A stretch of 64,000 nt of DNA from Clostridium estertheticum (lineage in GTDB: Bacteria; Bacillota; Clostridia; Clostridiales; Clostridiaceae): the NCBI RefSeq assembly GCF_011065935.2, contig NZ_JAAMNH020000001.1, forward strand, positions 4,547,001 to 4,611,000, given 5' to 3'. Below are positions 54,117-62,792 of this stretch, piece after piece. The first letter of the stretch is position 1. The number at the start of each line of letters is the position of its first letter. The position numbers were made by a program, and so were the translations under genes. The notes beneath the pieces were generated by a model. The model was not told the origin of the DNA and did not search any database. It saw only the letters and a program-made list of their open reading frames with translations.

Positions 54117-55136
54117 TTATCTACTCTCTACATAAATAATTGAAGGTATTGATCTTTCTCCCAAGCTGTCGCTAGGATTGTTTATAACTTCATCCTTATA
54201 AAACATAGTAGAAGAAGAACCTCCATCTAAGTTAGTAGCATTATAAGCCCCATATTCATCATACAATATGTCTTGTACCTCTCTTAAGGTAGCCCCTATA
54301 CTATTTACCTGTCTACCATCAATAACTAATAATATTATTGTCCCATCACGTCTTTGTGCAATAGCTGTTCTAGGTGCAATACCCATACCACCATCACCTT
54401 TATTTATCATTTTCTTTCCATTAACTATCATGGCTGGGCCAAAAGATACTGCTTCAGTAACTCCATCTTGTTTCATTTCTTTAATGCTATGAAGACCAAC
54501 TAGTAGATTTCCTTCTTTAGTCAATGCAACAACCTCGGTTTTTTCATTTTCACTTCTTATGTCATTAAAAACAGTTTTTCCACCAGTCATTATAATTCCC
54601 GTTGGGTTTGCTCCTGTTCCTGCCCATAGTGCTCCAGCAGCTTCATCTAAAAATGCACCACCATTAATGGCCGCAACTGCATTATTATCTTTTGCAATTT
54701 CACTAGTTAATTGCCCTTCCTTACGAAGCTTACTACTGTAACCTACTTTTAACCTAGTTGGGTCACTAATTACTAATACATATCCTTTGTATTTCTTTCC
54801 TTTTATGTCATATCTTTCAATACTATTATCATTTTTATTTTCTACTTTTACACCAGATGTTTTGTCATCTAAGCCAGCTTGAGCTATAGTTTCAACTGAT
54901 TGGTCCTTCATAATTTCATTTATTTTCGCATCGGATAAAAATGTTGTTGCCAACCACTGCAATGTAAGAGTAGTCATTGCTGCACCTACCACTGTAGTTT
55001 TTGCATTTTTAAATGGGCCATAGTAAAGTACATATGGGCCTGTGATGGCTGTGAAAACGAGTTCAAATACTATAAATAATACAACAAGAGTGCTTGTACG
55101 TTTTTTGGTCTTACCACGTTTTTTTAGTTTTCTCAT
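54117..55136 (-). CDS. phosphodiester glycosidase (NAGPA-type) exopolysaccharide protein
   Basis: 339 aa from the ATG at 55136 (AAGGA eight bases upstream). A basic N-terminus and one membrane helix (about residues 15-40) precede the PF09992-type domain. Visible motifs are NNAVAAINGGAF, GMGIAPRTAIAQRRDGTIILLVIDGRQ and the C-terminal YNATNLDGGSSSTMFY. Family members remove GlcNAc-phosphodiester caps or act on surface polymers. It precedes the propeller-like gene. Confidence 0.86.
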   Translation of the reverse strand: MRKLKKRGKTKKRTSTLVVLFIVFELVFTAITGPYVLYYGPFKNAKTTVVGAAMTTLTLQWLATTFLSDAKINEIMKDQSVETIAQAGLDDKTSGVKVENKNDNSIERYDIKGKKYKGYVLVISDPTRLKVGYSSKLRKEGQLTSEIAKDNNAVAAINGGAFLDEAAGALWAGTGANPTGIIMTGGKTVFNDIRSENEKTEVVALTKEGNLLVGLHSIKEMKQDGVTEAVSFGPAMIVNGKKMINKGDGGMGIAPRTAIAQRRDGTIILLVIDGRQVNSIGATLREVQDILYDEYGAYNATNLDGGSSSTMFYKDEVINNPSDSLGERSIPSIIYVESR

Positions 55137-55253
55137 GTTTCCCATCCTTTTTCTTATTAGGTACTATCCTATTGTACAATAAAACTTTGTATTTTAAAAC
55201 AAATTTTTAATGTAATTTTTGTGAACTAAACTACTAATTTGATAATTTCATAC

Positions 55254-55287
55254 AAAAAGAGAGTATAAACCCATATACTCTCTTTTA
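55254..55287 (-). terminator. terminator of PhoH-family gene
   Basis: AAAAGAGAGTAT and ATACTCTCTTTT pair around 7 bases. On the minus strand the stem ends in CTTTTTGTATG. Confidence 0.85.
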
Positions 55288-55300
55288 TAATTCAACATAT

Positions 55301-56677
55301 TTATAGTTTTTTTGAGCCCTCGTACGCTAGGGGTGACCTCTCGCATTCATCATATTTTAATGTTACCTGATAACACAATTCGCTACCCTTCATTTTTTCA
55401 GAGGCATAACACAAACCATTTGATCTTGAATCAAGAAAAGGATGGTCGATTTGTTCTGGATCTCCTATAAGAATTAACTTAGTTCCTTCACCAACTCTAG
55501 TTATTATTGTCTTAACCTGTTTTGGTGACAAATTTTGTGCTTCATCTATAATAACCCAATTTTTAACTATTGACCTTCCTCTAAGGTAAGCAATCGCTTC
55601 AGTGGTTATAATTCTCCTATCAAATAAGTCTTTTATCTTATCTGTTAATTCCTTCTCATTTTTATAACGTTCTTTTTCATCAGAATCCACAAGCATTTCC
55701 AAATTGTCAAATATTGGTCGCATAAAGGGTGATATTTTTTCTTGTTCCGTACCAGGTAAAAACCCTATTTCTTCATCCATGGTAACATTTGGTCTACAAA
55801 CTAAAATTCTTCTGTAATGTTCACTATTATCTTGTAGTATTTTTTGAAGCCCTACTGCTAATGAAAATAATGTTTTAGCTGTTCCTGCTGGTCCTTTAAC
55901 AATTACTAAGGGGGCTTTTATTGCATCCATACTTAGTGCTTCTAGCATAAATCTCTGTCCTACATTTCTTGGTACTACTCCTAAGGGCTTATTTTCCTTA
56001 CTGTAAAGTGGTACTACATTTTTACCATCATATCTGCCTAGTGCAGTTTGTTTAGGGTTTTCCATTGAATGAATTATTAAAAATTGATTCGTGTATAAAA
56101 TTGGTGTGGTATATTCTTCTGTATTCTCATCATAATTAAGTAAGGTACTTGTTTGTAAAACTTTTTTGCTATAAAACTCCTGAAGTTTTTCGGGAGATAC
56201 AAATACTTCAATTCTTCCTGTATACTGATTATCATATTCCGGTACAAATTTTTCATAAAAATCTTCTACATTAATATCTACAGCATCCGCCTTAATCCGT
56301 TGGAATATATCTTTGGTTATTAGCCATACATCTTCCCCTTGCTCTTTAAGCCCCTTACATACCTGTAATATTCTATTGTCTGCTTTTTCTTTACTCCAAG
56401 AAGGAGGAATTTTGGTATCGTAGTGATTCATTTCTACTCTAAGTCTTCCCCCATTTGCAAGCTCAACACCCTCATTTAGTTTTCCCTCAAGTCTTAGTTT
56501 ATCAATAAGTCTAGCAGCATATCTGGCATTAGCTCCTAAATCACTTTTATCTTTTTTAAAACTATCTAATTCCTCTAAAACCACTTCGGGTATTATTACA
56601 TCATTATCTCCAAAGGACAATATAGCACTTGGCGCGTATAGAATAACATTGGTATCTAATACATAGGTTTTTTTCAA
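55301..56677 (-). CDS. PIN-PhoH family ATPase
   Basis: 458 aa. The N-terminal PIN ribonuclease-like domain (YVLDTNVILYAP, EELDSFKK, DNRILQV) occupies about residues 1-140. A C-terminal PhoH ATPase follows with Walker A VKGPAGTAKTLFSLA and VIIDEAQNLSPKQVKTIITR, then LIGDPEQID. The PIN-PhoH (PhoH2) proteins act on RNA, unwinding and cutting it in mycobacterial examples. The start is TTG after GGAGGG. It is divergent from the Fur-family gene. Confidence 0.92.
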   Translation of the reverse strand: MKKTYVLDTNVILYAPSAILSFGDNDVIIPEVVLEELDSFKKDKSDLGANARYAARLIDKLRLEGKLNEGVELANGGRLRVEMNHYDTKIPPSWSKEKADNRILQVCKGLKEQGEDVWLITKDIFQRIKADAVDINVEDFYEKFVPEYDNQYTGRIEVFVSPEKLQEFYSKKVLQTSTLLNYDENTEEYTTPILYTNQFLIIHSMENPKQTALGRYDGKNVVPLYSKENKPLGVVPRNVGQRFMLEALSMDAIKAPLVIVKGPAGTAKTLFSLAVGLQKILQDNSEHYRRILVCRPNVTMDEEIGFLPGTEQEKISPFMRPIFDNLEMLVDSDEKERYKNEKELTDKIKDLFDRRIITTEAIAYLRGRSIVKNWVIIDEAQNLSPKQVKTIITRVGEGTKLILIGDPEQIDHPFLDSRSNGLCYASEKMKGSELCYQVTLKYDECERSPLAYEGSKKL

Positions 56678-56785
56678 AATATCAGCCCTCCTCTCTATAT
56701 TACTAATATATGTTACTTATCCTATAAATGAATTAAAAATTCAATAATAATTTAATTGTTAGTACGACTATTTCTATATTTTATT

Positions 56786-56816
56786 TTGACAAGTAATAGT
56801 TTTTATTATATAATAA
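56786..56816 (+). promoter_or_regulatory. Fur/PerR-family gene promoter with operator-like palindrome
   Basis: TTGACA (56786-56791) and TATAAT (56809-56814) have perfect 17-base spacing. The exact palindrome TTATTATATAATAA (56803-56816) covers the -10 box and resembles a PerR/Fur box half-arrangement, so autoregulation is likely. Confidence 0.75.
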
Positions 56817-56853
56817 GATTTATAACAATTAATTATATTATAGGATGGTGTAT

Positions 56854-57264
56854 ATGGACAACATTACAACAATTTTTAGAGAAAAAAAGTTAAAGCTAAC
56901 ACCACAGCGTATTGCAGTTTATAAATATTTAAAATCAACAAAAGAGCATCCTTCAGCAGAGGTAATCTACAAAGCCCTACAACCAACCTATCCTACTATG
57001 AGTTTGGCTACAATTTATAAAGCGTTAAAAACTCTTGTTGAGGTTGAGTTGATAATAGAACTTAATGTAGGTGAAGGTAACTTCAGATATGATGGCAACA
57101 TGATATCACATCCTCATGTTCAGTGCATAAGCTGTGGTAGAGTTGACGACATCGAAGGCATATGTTTTTCAAATGTGACTGAAGATGTAAAACAGTATAC
57201 TAACTATGACGTTTTAGCGAGTAAAATATATTTTTACGGATTATGTGAAAATTGCAAAAATTAA
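56854..57264 (+). CDS. Fur/PerR-family metalloregulator
   Basis: 136 aa from the ATG at 56854 (AGGA eight bases upstream). The winged helix has KLTPQRIAVYKYL, HPSAEVIYKALQ and MSLATIYKALKTLVE. The C-terminal part has SHPHVQCISCGRVDDIEG and CENCKN, that is, two CxxC pairs for the structural zinc, plus His residues for the sensing metal. The HPHVQC form is closer to PerR than to Fur or Zur. It is a peroxide or metal sensor by family; targets outside its own promoter are unknown. Confidence 0.88.
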   Translation: MDNITTIFREKKLKLTPQRIAVYKYLKSTKEHPSAEVIYKALQPTYPTMSLATIYKALKTLVEVELIIELNVGEGNFRYDGNMISHPHVQCISCGRVDDIEGICFSNVTEDVKQYTNYDVLASKIYFYGLCENCKN

Positions 57265-57274
57265 TTTAATAAAT

Positions 57275-57312
57275 AAAAAAAAGAAGTATAAAATTATACT
57301 TCTTTTTTTTTT
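57275..57312. terminator. bidirectional terminator
   Basis: AAAAGAAGTATAA and TTATACTTCTTTT pair with A-runs and T-runs on both sides. It lies between the Fur-family gene and the convergent lipoprotein gene. Confidence 0.9.
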
Positions 57313-57318
57313 AATAAA

Positions 57319-58563
57319 TCATTTGTAGCTTTCTTTTAATATCTCTTCCCATTCTTTGGAATTGTAACCACCGGCTATAATCCTTTTAAGAGCTAGCAAT
57401 ACATTGTTTTTGATCTTATCAGGTAAATTAGAAAATATAAGAATACTATTATCATTAGCTTTAAACATATGTTGAACCATTATTTTGCCCATACCTGATA
57501 TTTTATTATTTGCAATTTTATTTCCACTTATAATTCCCTTTTGGACAAGCCTTCCTTGAACCTCATCACTATATATATATTTAATAAAAGCGTTAGCATT
57601 ATCCCCATTTTTTGCATTTATAGGAAGACATACTAGAGAATTAATTATAATGGGCATATTTGAACCATAATTTGAATTATCATCATAATCTTCTATTATA
57701 CCTATGTTTGTTCCATTAAGTTTAGAATTATAATAAGAGATACAGGCTAGCAGTGGAGCATCCCCATTATTAAAGCTAATAATACTTTGTTCATTTCCTG
57801 ACTCAAAAGGCTCTTTATCAATTCCACTACTTTTTGTTAGCAAATTAAATTTATCAAATATCTCTTGCATGACTTTCATTTTTTTATATGATTCTTCACC
57901 ACTGTCATAACTTTCTTCAAGATCATGAATATTTACCACCTTGCTAGCAATCAAAGAAAATAGAAATCCATTAGCATCTATCTCTTCAGTTAATACTACC
58001 GGAGTTTTTATCCCCTTTCCATTAATTTGCTTCAAAACTTCTAACCATTGTTCTAGGTTTTTAGGGTAGGATATTTTTAACTTTTCAAGATTAACTTTAT
58101 TATATAATAGCTCAATAGAATATGGCACAACCCCTATACCATAGTATTTATCCCCTACTCTACCATAGGAACCTACAATGTCATAATATCTATCACTGAT
58201 GGCAACTTTTTCATAAACACTTTTCATATCACTAAGTACTCCCTTTTTGCTAAGCTCAATAAGAGTATTCCTATTAGTGAAAATCACATCAATTTCCGTA
58301 CCAAGATTAATACTCTCCATAATATCACTTTTATCACCTAGTACATCGTTTAGTTTTATTTCAACATTTGGATTAGCTTTTTTAAAATCCTCAATTAAAA
58401 ATTTAATTACATTAGAAGAATATTTATCAGTTGTATCTAGGAATATATTTAACTTTTTTTGATTCTCACTTTTATTAGATTTACAGGCAGAAAGAGTAAA
58501 AACCATAATTAAAACTATAATAAAACTAAATATGTTTTTTAGCGTTTTAAATGATTTTTTCAT
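57319..58563 (-). CDS. orphan extracellular solute-binding lipoprotein (family 1)
   Basis: 414 aa. A lipoprotein signal ends in VFTLSACKSNKSE. The body resembles sugar-type solute-binding proteins: LIEDFKKANPNVEIKLND near the start, NTLIELSKKGVLSDM, YYGIGVVPYSIELLYNKVNL. No permease or ATPase genes flank it, so it either uses a distant transporter or has a sensory role. It is divergent from the 58668 gene. Confidence 0.83.
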   Translation of the reverse strand: MKKSFKTLKNIFSFIIVLIMVFTLSACKSNKSENQKKLNIFLDTTDKYSSNVIKFLIEDFKKANPNVEIKLNDVLGDKSDIMESINLGTEIDVIFTNRNTLIELSKKGVLSDMKSVYEKVAISDRYYDIVGSYGRVGDKYYGIGVVPYSIELLYNKVNLEKLKISYPKNLEQWLEVLKQINGKGIKTPVVLTEEIDANGFLFSLIASKVVNIHDLEESYDSGEESYKKMKVMQEIFDKFNLLTKSSGIDKEPFESGNEQSIISFNNGDAPLLACISYYNSKLNGTNIGIIEDYDDNSNYGSNMPIIINSLVCLPINAKNGDNANAFIKYIYSDEVQGRLVQKGIISGNKIANNKISGMGKIMVQHMFKANDNSILIFSNLPDKIKNNVLLALKRIIAGGYNSKEWEEILKESYK

Positions 58564-58667
58564 AAGTTCACCTCACAATAATAATAAATATGAATTTTTT
58601 AATTTTTTTTCTATATAAATTAATTAAATATATAATTGTTACATATAATTTAAAGGGGGTGGAATAT

Positions 58668-59609
58668 ATGAAATTGCAGATAATATTTTTTAAGAAGAAA
58701 TTTATTTACTATGCACTAGCATTTATTGTATTTGCAACAATGCTTACTTTCTTCTTATTAATCAAAAACAAGTCATTAAGTACATTTAATATTGTTACTG
58801 ATAGCAAAATGTTGCAGGTTGATTTAACAGGGGATGGAATTAAGGATATTCTCTACATAAAAACAGAAACAGATAAATATTATATCCAAATAAATTCACA
58901 AGATAAAAGTTATTATCTAGAACCCTCTAAAAAAGTTAACACTGTGGGAAATTATTATGCTCAGTGGCCAATGAGACTTACGCTAATGGACATAACTAGA
59001 AATAACATACCAGAGATATTTACTCAAGCATCCATAAATAATAAAGCTATTCAGCATGTATTCCTCTGGAATAGTGAAAAATTTGATGATATATTTTGCA
59101 GCAACAATAATATTTTAGGTTTTGTTGACAGTAAAAATAATAAAACGCCCAAATTTTTATCTGGAAATATTAAAGATGGTAAAATGACTTTTATAAGTTA
59201 TATTTTCATTAAAAATAGCTTGAAATCTTTTGACTATAACTATGATGATAATTATATGGGCAAAAACACAATAACAAATTTCATAAATCTTATGACAAGC
59301 TTCCCACTATCTGAATTAAATATATCAAAAGAACTTTTCTCATATGATTTAAGTGGTAATGATATATCATTATTAAGCGATTTATCAAACAAAAAAATAT
59401 ATTTCAACTTCCAAGATGCTGTTTTTAAGGATTATAATTGGGACAAACAGGGAGGCGTCAGTGAAATTATCTGGACCTTAAACTTTAAAGGAACTATTGC
59501 CAAGGATTTAAAGGACATAAAAAACTATACCATAGAATTAATTCTTAAACCCTCACCTAAGGTTGATGGTATTTCTACTTTAAAGATTAGTTCTATAAGT
59601 ATTAAGTGA
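58668..59609 (+). CDS. membrane-anchored exported protein, function unknown
   Basis: 313 aa from the ATG at 58668, set by AAAGGGGGTGG; a longer frame upstream lacks a site. A basic start and one membrane helix (about residues 12-34) precede an exported domain. It carries VDLTGDGIKDILYI, a calcium-loop-like DxTGDGxxD of VCBS/FG-GAP type, and a later LTLMDITRNNIPEIF that may be a second, degraded blade. I do not recognise the rest. It starts about 100 bases from the divergent solute-binding lipoprotein. Confidence 0.65.
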   Translation: MKLQIIFFKKKFIYYALAFIVFATMLTFFLLIKNKSLSTFNIVTDSKMLQVDLTGDGIKDILYIKTETDKYYIQINSQDKSYYLEPSKKVNTVGNYYAQWPMRLTLMDITRNNIPEIFTQASINNKAIQHVFLWNSEKFDDIFCSNNNILGFVDSKNNKTPKFLSGNIKDGKMTFISYIFIKNSLKSFDYNYDDNYMGKNTITNFINLMTSFPLSELNISKELFSYDLSGNDISLLSDLSNKKIYFNFQDAVFKDYNWDKQGGVSEIIWTLNFKGTIAKDLKDIKNYTIELILKPSPKVDGISTLKISSISIK

Positions 59610-59664
59610 TAGAATAATAATTTTTTAGATAATTAATATACACAATATTAATATAATTTACGGT

Positions 59665-59790
59665 TTAAAAAGGGACCGTATTATCGGTCCCAAGGGGGAT
59701 GGGGGGGTTCCGCATAAAATATTTAATTTTATGCTAATGGAGATTTAACTCCGATTACATTTATAATATTAACCTTTTTGCCTGGTTTTA
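59665..59790 (-). ncRNA. candidate small RNA with C-rich linker and terminator
   Basis: The 59610-59878 gap between two plus-strand genes holds, on the minus strand, a TATAAT (59795-59800), then GGAG/CTCC (59739-59752). A perfect 9-pair stem GCATAAAAT/ATTTTATGC with loop ATTTA (59712-59734) follows. A single-stranded linker with CCCCCCC-AT-CCCCC (59694-59707) comes next, then GGGACCG/CGGTCCC with TTTTT behind it (59667-59691). The T-run exists only on the minus strand. No open frame of note is present. The architecture resembles Firmicutes regulatory RNAs that use C-rich loops to mask ribosome binding sites. Not a known family to me. Confidence 0.55.
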
Positions 59791-59878
59791 TTCATTATAA
59801 AAGATATTTTAAATATTTTTTAATAAAGCTATTTTTATTTAGAAATATAAACTAATTTAACATTGGAGGCGTGTTCAT

Positions 59879-60256
59879 ATGTTTAATAATAAGGAAAAAG
59901 ATGTAAATAGAATTGAAACATTAATTGGAGATCAGTGTTTTATAATTGGATCTTTGAACGTAAATGGACTTATAAAAATAGATGGTTCTATTGATGGAGA
60001 CATATTTTGTGAAGATGATGTAATACTAGGAGAATCTGGACACATAAAAGGCAATACAGTGTGTAATAATGCTTATATAAATGGAACACTGCATGGAAAT
60101 ATCTGTTGTAAAGACACTTTATCCATAGAAAGTTGTGGCAAAGTCAAAGGAGATATTTCAGTAAAAAAATTGATGATTTCTGAAGGTGGAATACTTGATG
60201 GTAAATGCACTATGATAAGTTATGATGTTCCTAATAGTGATACTAATAATTTATAA
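59879..60256 (+). CDS. bactofilin (polymer-forming cytoskeletal protein)
   Basis: 125 aa. The repeated short turns GSLNVNGLIKIDGSIDGDI, ESGHIKGNTVCNN, GTLHGNICCKDTLSI, GKVKGDISVKKLMI form the right-handed beta-helix of the bactofilin domain, with short tails on both sides. These proteins self-polymerise at the membrane and affect shape, motility or spore structures. GGAGG precedes the ATG. It is a single-gene unit with a strong terminator. Confidence 0.9.
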   Translation: MFNNKEKDVNRIETLIGDQCFIIGSLNVNGLIKIDGSIDGDIFCEDDVILGESGHIKGNTVCNNAYINGTLHGNICCKDTLSIESCGKVKGDISVKKLMISEGGILDGKCTMISYDVPNSDTNNL

Positions 60257-60267
60257 GTCAAGTGAAA

Positions 60268-60314
60268 TAACAGTAGGTTAAATATACCACGTATATTTAA
60301 CCTACTGTTTTTTA
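60268..60314. terminator. bidirectional terminator after bactofilin gene
   Basis: A perfect 18-pair stem (AACAGTAGGTTAAATATA and its complement) with a 5-base loop, followed by TTTT. Confidence 0.93.
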
Positions 60315-60343
60315 AGATAATTTACATAAGTATCAGAATGTCT

Positions 60344-61201
60344 TCAGTTAGTATTTTCTTCTACAATCTTATTTAACGTTTCAAGTTTTCTGTCATCTAC
60401 TAGATGAGCTAATATATATATTAACTGTCCTATATCCTCATCCTCTAAGTTTTTCAAAATACTATGTGTTCTTTCTTTAGGATCAGTATGTTTGAATTCA
60501 ACATCATTATTTTCAAGAGAATCATTAACTTCAAATGAATCACCATTTACAAAGGAACTATTATTAGATAATGAATTAATCATATCTGTAAAATTTGTAT
60601 TATTTAAATCAATTCCAGCTAGCATATTTGATATTTGACTTAAATCTATATTTGCAACTCCTGAAAATATATTTGAAAATGAGTTGTCTTGGTCATCTAC
60701 ATTGGAAGTTGATTGATCTTCTACTCCGGAAGTTGATGAATCATTTACATTTAAATCTTTATTGTTGTTTCTTGCAGTACTTGATGTTCGATTTGCATTG
60801 GGTTTTGATTTTACATTGGGAGTTTTAGTTACATTGGATTTTGAATTTGCATTATTATGATTTGAATTATTACCTTGACCACCAGTTAAACTACCAATCA
60901 AGTTTGATAATATATTATTATCTTGGCCCCCTAAACTACCCATCAAATTTCCTAAAAGGTCATTATTGGATCCCCCTAACCCTGAAAGCAAACCTTCAAG
61001 CATATTGTTACCACCACCACTATTTCCTCCAAGAAAACTAGATAATAATGCCATCAATGGATTCCCAGAATTTCCATTAAGCATTTGTGTTAATGGATTA
61101 TTGTTAGAACTGTTATTATTACCATTATTGTTATTACTGTTACTGTTACTGTTATTTCCATCATTCATATTATTTCTATGGCTCTTGTGATGTTTTGACA
61201 C
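60344..61201 (-). CDS. Asn/Ser/Gly-rich low-complexity protein
   Basis: 285 aa from a GTG at 61201 (GAGG eight bases upstream). It starts basic with His residues (SKHHKSHRNNM), then a long Asn/Ser stretch and repeats of the type SGNPLMALLSSFLGG, LEGLLSGLGGSNN, LGNLMGSLGGQDN, LSNLIGSLTGGQ, which are short amphipathic units with Gly hinges. The last 60 residues are ordinary and acidic (EDEDIGQLIYILAHLVDDRKL). No signal peptide is present. It is the third gene of a small operon of low-complexity proteins. It may be a structural, possibly spore-related protein; this is inference. Confidence 0.65.
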   Translation of the reverse strand: MSKHHKSHRNNMNDGNNSNSNSNNNNGNNNSSNNNPLTQMLNGNSGNPLMALLSSFLGGNSGGGNNMLEGLLSGLGGSNNDLLGNLMGSLGGQDNNILSNLIGSLTGGQGNNSNHNNANSKSNVTKTPNVKSKPNANRTSSTARNNNKDLNVNDSSTSGVEDQSTSNVDDQDNSFSNIFSGVANIDLSQISNMLAGIDLNNTNFTDMINSLSNNSSFVNGDSFEVNDSLENNDVEFKHTDPKERTHSILKNLEDEDIGQLIYILAHLVDDRKLETLNKIVEENTN

Positions 61202-61255
61202 ATTTATCACCTCATTTATAAATGGGAGAGCATAAGCTCTCCCTGATTTTTGGAA

Positions 61256-61483
61256 CTAGCAACCACAACTTCTTACTGGACTTATAACATTTCCACCTCT
61301 ACAACAACAAAAACCTATTAAAATTAATATCACTAAAAATGATTTATCGTTTTCAAGTAGACATGTTTTTTGAAGTACAATTAAGATTATTACTGCACAA
61401 ATTGGATTTGAGCATAGACCTCCAAGTTGATTTCCACATCCAACAACTGCAGCTTGGTTACAACAACATCTTCTTCTTGACAT
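61256..61483 (-). CDS. small Cys-rich membrane protein
   Basis: 75 aa, starting SRRRCCCNQAAVVGCGNQ and ending GFCCCRGGNVISPVRSCGC, with two hydrophobic stretches between (AVIILIVLQ and SFLVILILIGF). GGGGGG precedes the ATG. It shares the Cys clusters and the short hydrophobic run style of the neighbouring 61590-61955 product. The function is unknown. Confidence 0.6.
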   Translation of the reverse strand: MSRRRCCCNQAAVVGCGNQLGGLCSNPICAVIILIVLQKTCLLENDKSFLVILILIGFCCCRGGNVISPVRSCGC

Positions 61484-61589
61484 ATAAAACCCCCCTTCTG
61501 GGCACGTTCAATATGATAAAACTTTTAACTGATGGTAATTAATATTTTAATTTATCTAAATGTGCACTTATAATTCACTGTCTAAGGTA

Positions 61590-61955
61590 TTATTCGTCAC
61601 AAAAATCGTCACAGCATCTGTTTCTATTGTTGTTTGAGAATAAAAGTATTATTATTATTATTATAAACCAGCTACCAAACCCTGAACCAAATCCACCAAA
61701 TCCACCGCAGCCACCTACATTACTTGAGCCACATCTACATAATTCCTTGCAGTGTTTAGGGTCGCATCCACAAACAGTACCACTTTCTATTCTTTCACCA
61801 CCAAATCCTCCGCAGAAACATAATAGAATAATGATAATAATTAATGAACTTCCACCGAAGATACCGTTGTTGTTGTTGTTGTTGTTACAACATCTTCTAG
61901 TAGGGCAACATTCATTTTTGCGTGTTAATCCACTTAGTAATTCATTCACATCCAC
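61590..61955 (-). CDS. Cys/Gly/Asn-rich membrane protein
   Basis: 121 aa from a GTG start (GGAGGAGG upstream). The order is: NECCPTRRCC, an Asn run, a hydrophobic helix SSLIIIIILLCFCGGFGG, a Cys-rich segment CGCDPKHCKELCRCGSSN, a Gly/Phe segment, a second helix FIIIIIILLF, then NNNRNRCCDDFCDE. The Gly-Phe plus Ile-run ending recalls small YjcZ-type sporulation proteins, but similarity is only in composition. It is the first gene of the three-gene low-complexity unit. Confidence 0.6.
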   Translation of the reverse strand: MDVNELLSGLTRKNECCPTRRCCNNNNNNNGIFGGSSLIIIIILLCFCGGFGGERIESGTVCGCDPKHCKELCRCGSSNVGGCGGFGGFGSGFGSWFIIIIIILLFSNNNRNRCCDDFCDE

Positions 61956-62092
61956 TTTACTTTCCTCCTCCTATTTTTCTTGTTAACTTTCTAACTTGGT
62001 TTAATCTTTATTTTAAAACCTTTTTCTTTTGTTTTCTAATATATACTATTCTCATATAAATAATTTGACACTGAATTTTTAATTAAAACGCA

Positions 62093-62160
62093 AAAAAAAT
62101 AGGCCTCATCACTTTGTGCAAAAATTACTGTTTCGCATACTGTAATGTAGGTCTATTTCA
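62093..62160 (-). terminator. terminator of lon-engB
   Basis: Minus-strand AAATAGACCT and AGGCCTATTT form the base of a branched stem with an inner ATTAC/GTAAT hairpin, followed by TTTTTG. Confidence 0.7.
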
Positions 62161-62180
62161 TTTATATCATTATTTTTATT

Positions 62181-62792
62181 CTATAGTTTCAGAGACGTTA
62201 AATCGTCACCTTCGGTGTCATTAAACATATTTCCTAGTAACTCTTTCACACCTATTTTCTTTAATGATGAAATATTGATAATCTCTTCATTATCGTCTAA
62301 ATCAAGTGTTTCTCTAATTAACTTATTATTTTTTACTAATTCTGCTCTATTTAGCTTATCTTTTTTTGTTGCAACTATTACTACTTCATAGCCAAAATGT
62401 TTTATCCATCCGTACATTAGAAGATCATCTTTAGTTGGCTTACGTCTGCAATCTACGAGCAATGCTACCTTTTGAAGCTGAGGTCTGCGGACTAAATAGT
62501 CCTCCATCATTTTTCCCCATTTAGCTTGTTCAGATTTTGATACTTTAGCATATCCATAACCTGGTAGATCAACAAAATAGAAGCTTTCGTTTATTAAAAA
62601 AAAGTTTATAAGTCTTGTTTTTCCAGGTGTACCACTAACTTTAACCAATTTACGTCTATTTGTTAAAGTATTTATCAAAGATGATTTTCCTACATTAGAC
62701 CTACCTACAAAAGCATACTCCACCCTATTATCCGTTGGATATTGAGCAGGTTTCACTGCTGAAATTATGAATTCAGATTGTTTTATCTCCAT
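62181..62792 (-). CDS. engB: ribosome-biogenesis GTPase EngB (YsxC)
   Basis: 203 aa. G1 GRSNVGKSSLINTLTN (about residues 31-46), G2 SGTPGKTRLIN, G3 VDLPGYGYAKVS and G4 VATKKDKLN are all present. It acts in assembly of the large ribosomal subunit. It overlaps the 3' end of lon by 20 bases, the common lon-engB order in Firmicutes. Confidence 0.96.
   Translation of the reverse strand: MEIKQSEFIISAVKPAQYPTDNRVEYAFVGRSNVGKSSLINTLTNRRKLVKVSGTPGKTRLINFFLINESFYFVDLPGYGYAKVSKSEQAKWGKMMEDYLVRRPQLQKVALLVDCRRKPTKDDLLMYGWIKHFGYEVVIVATKKDKLNRAELVKNNKLIRETLDLDDNEEIINISSLKKIGVKELLGNMFNDTEGDDLTSLKL

Noticed and set aside
59665..59700. GGGACCG hairpin as terminator of the 58668 gene
   Set aside because: There is no T-run after it on the plus strand; the run is on the minus strand, which favours a transcript from the right.
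60966..61190. Plus-strand Leu/Pro-rich frames opposite the Asn-rich gene
   Set aside because: They are shadows caused by the codon bias of the low-complexity gene on the minus strand and have no ribosome binding sites.
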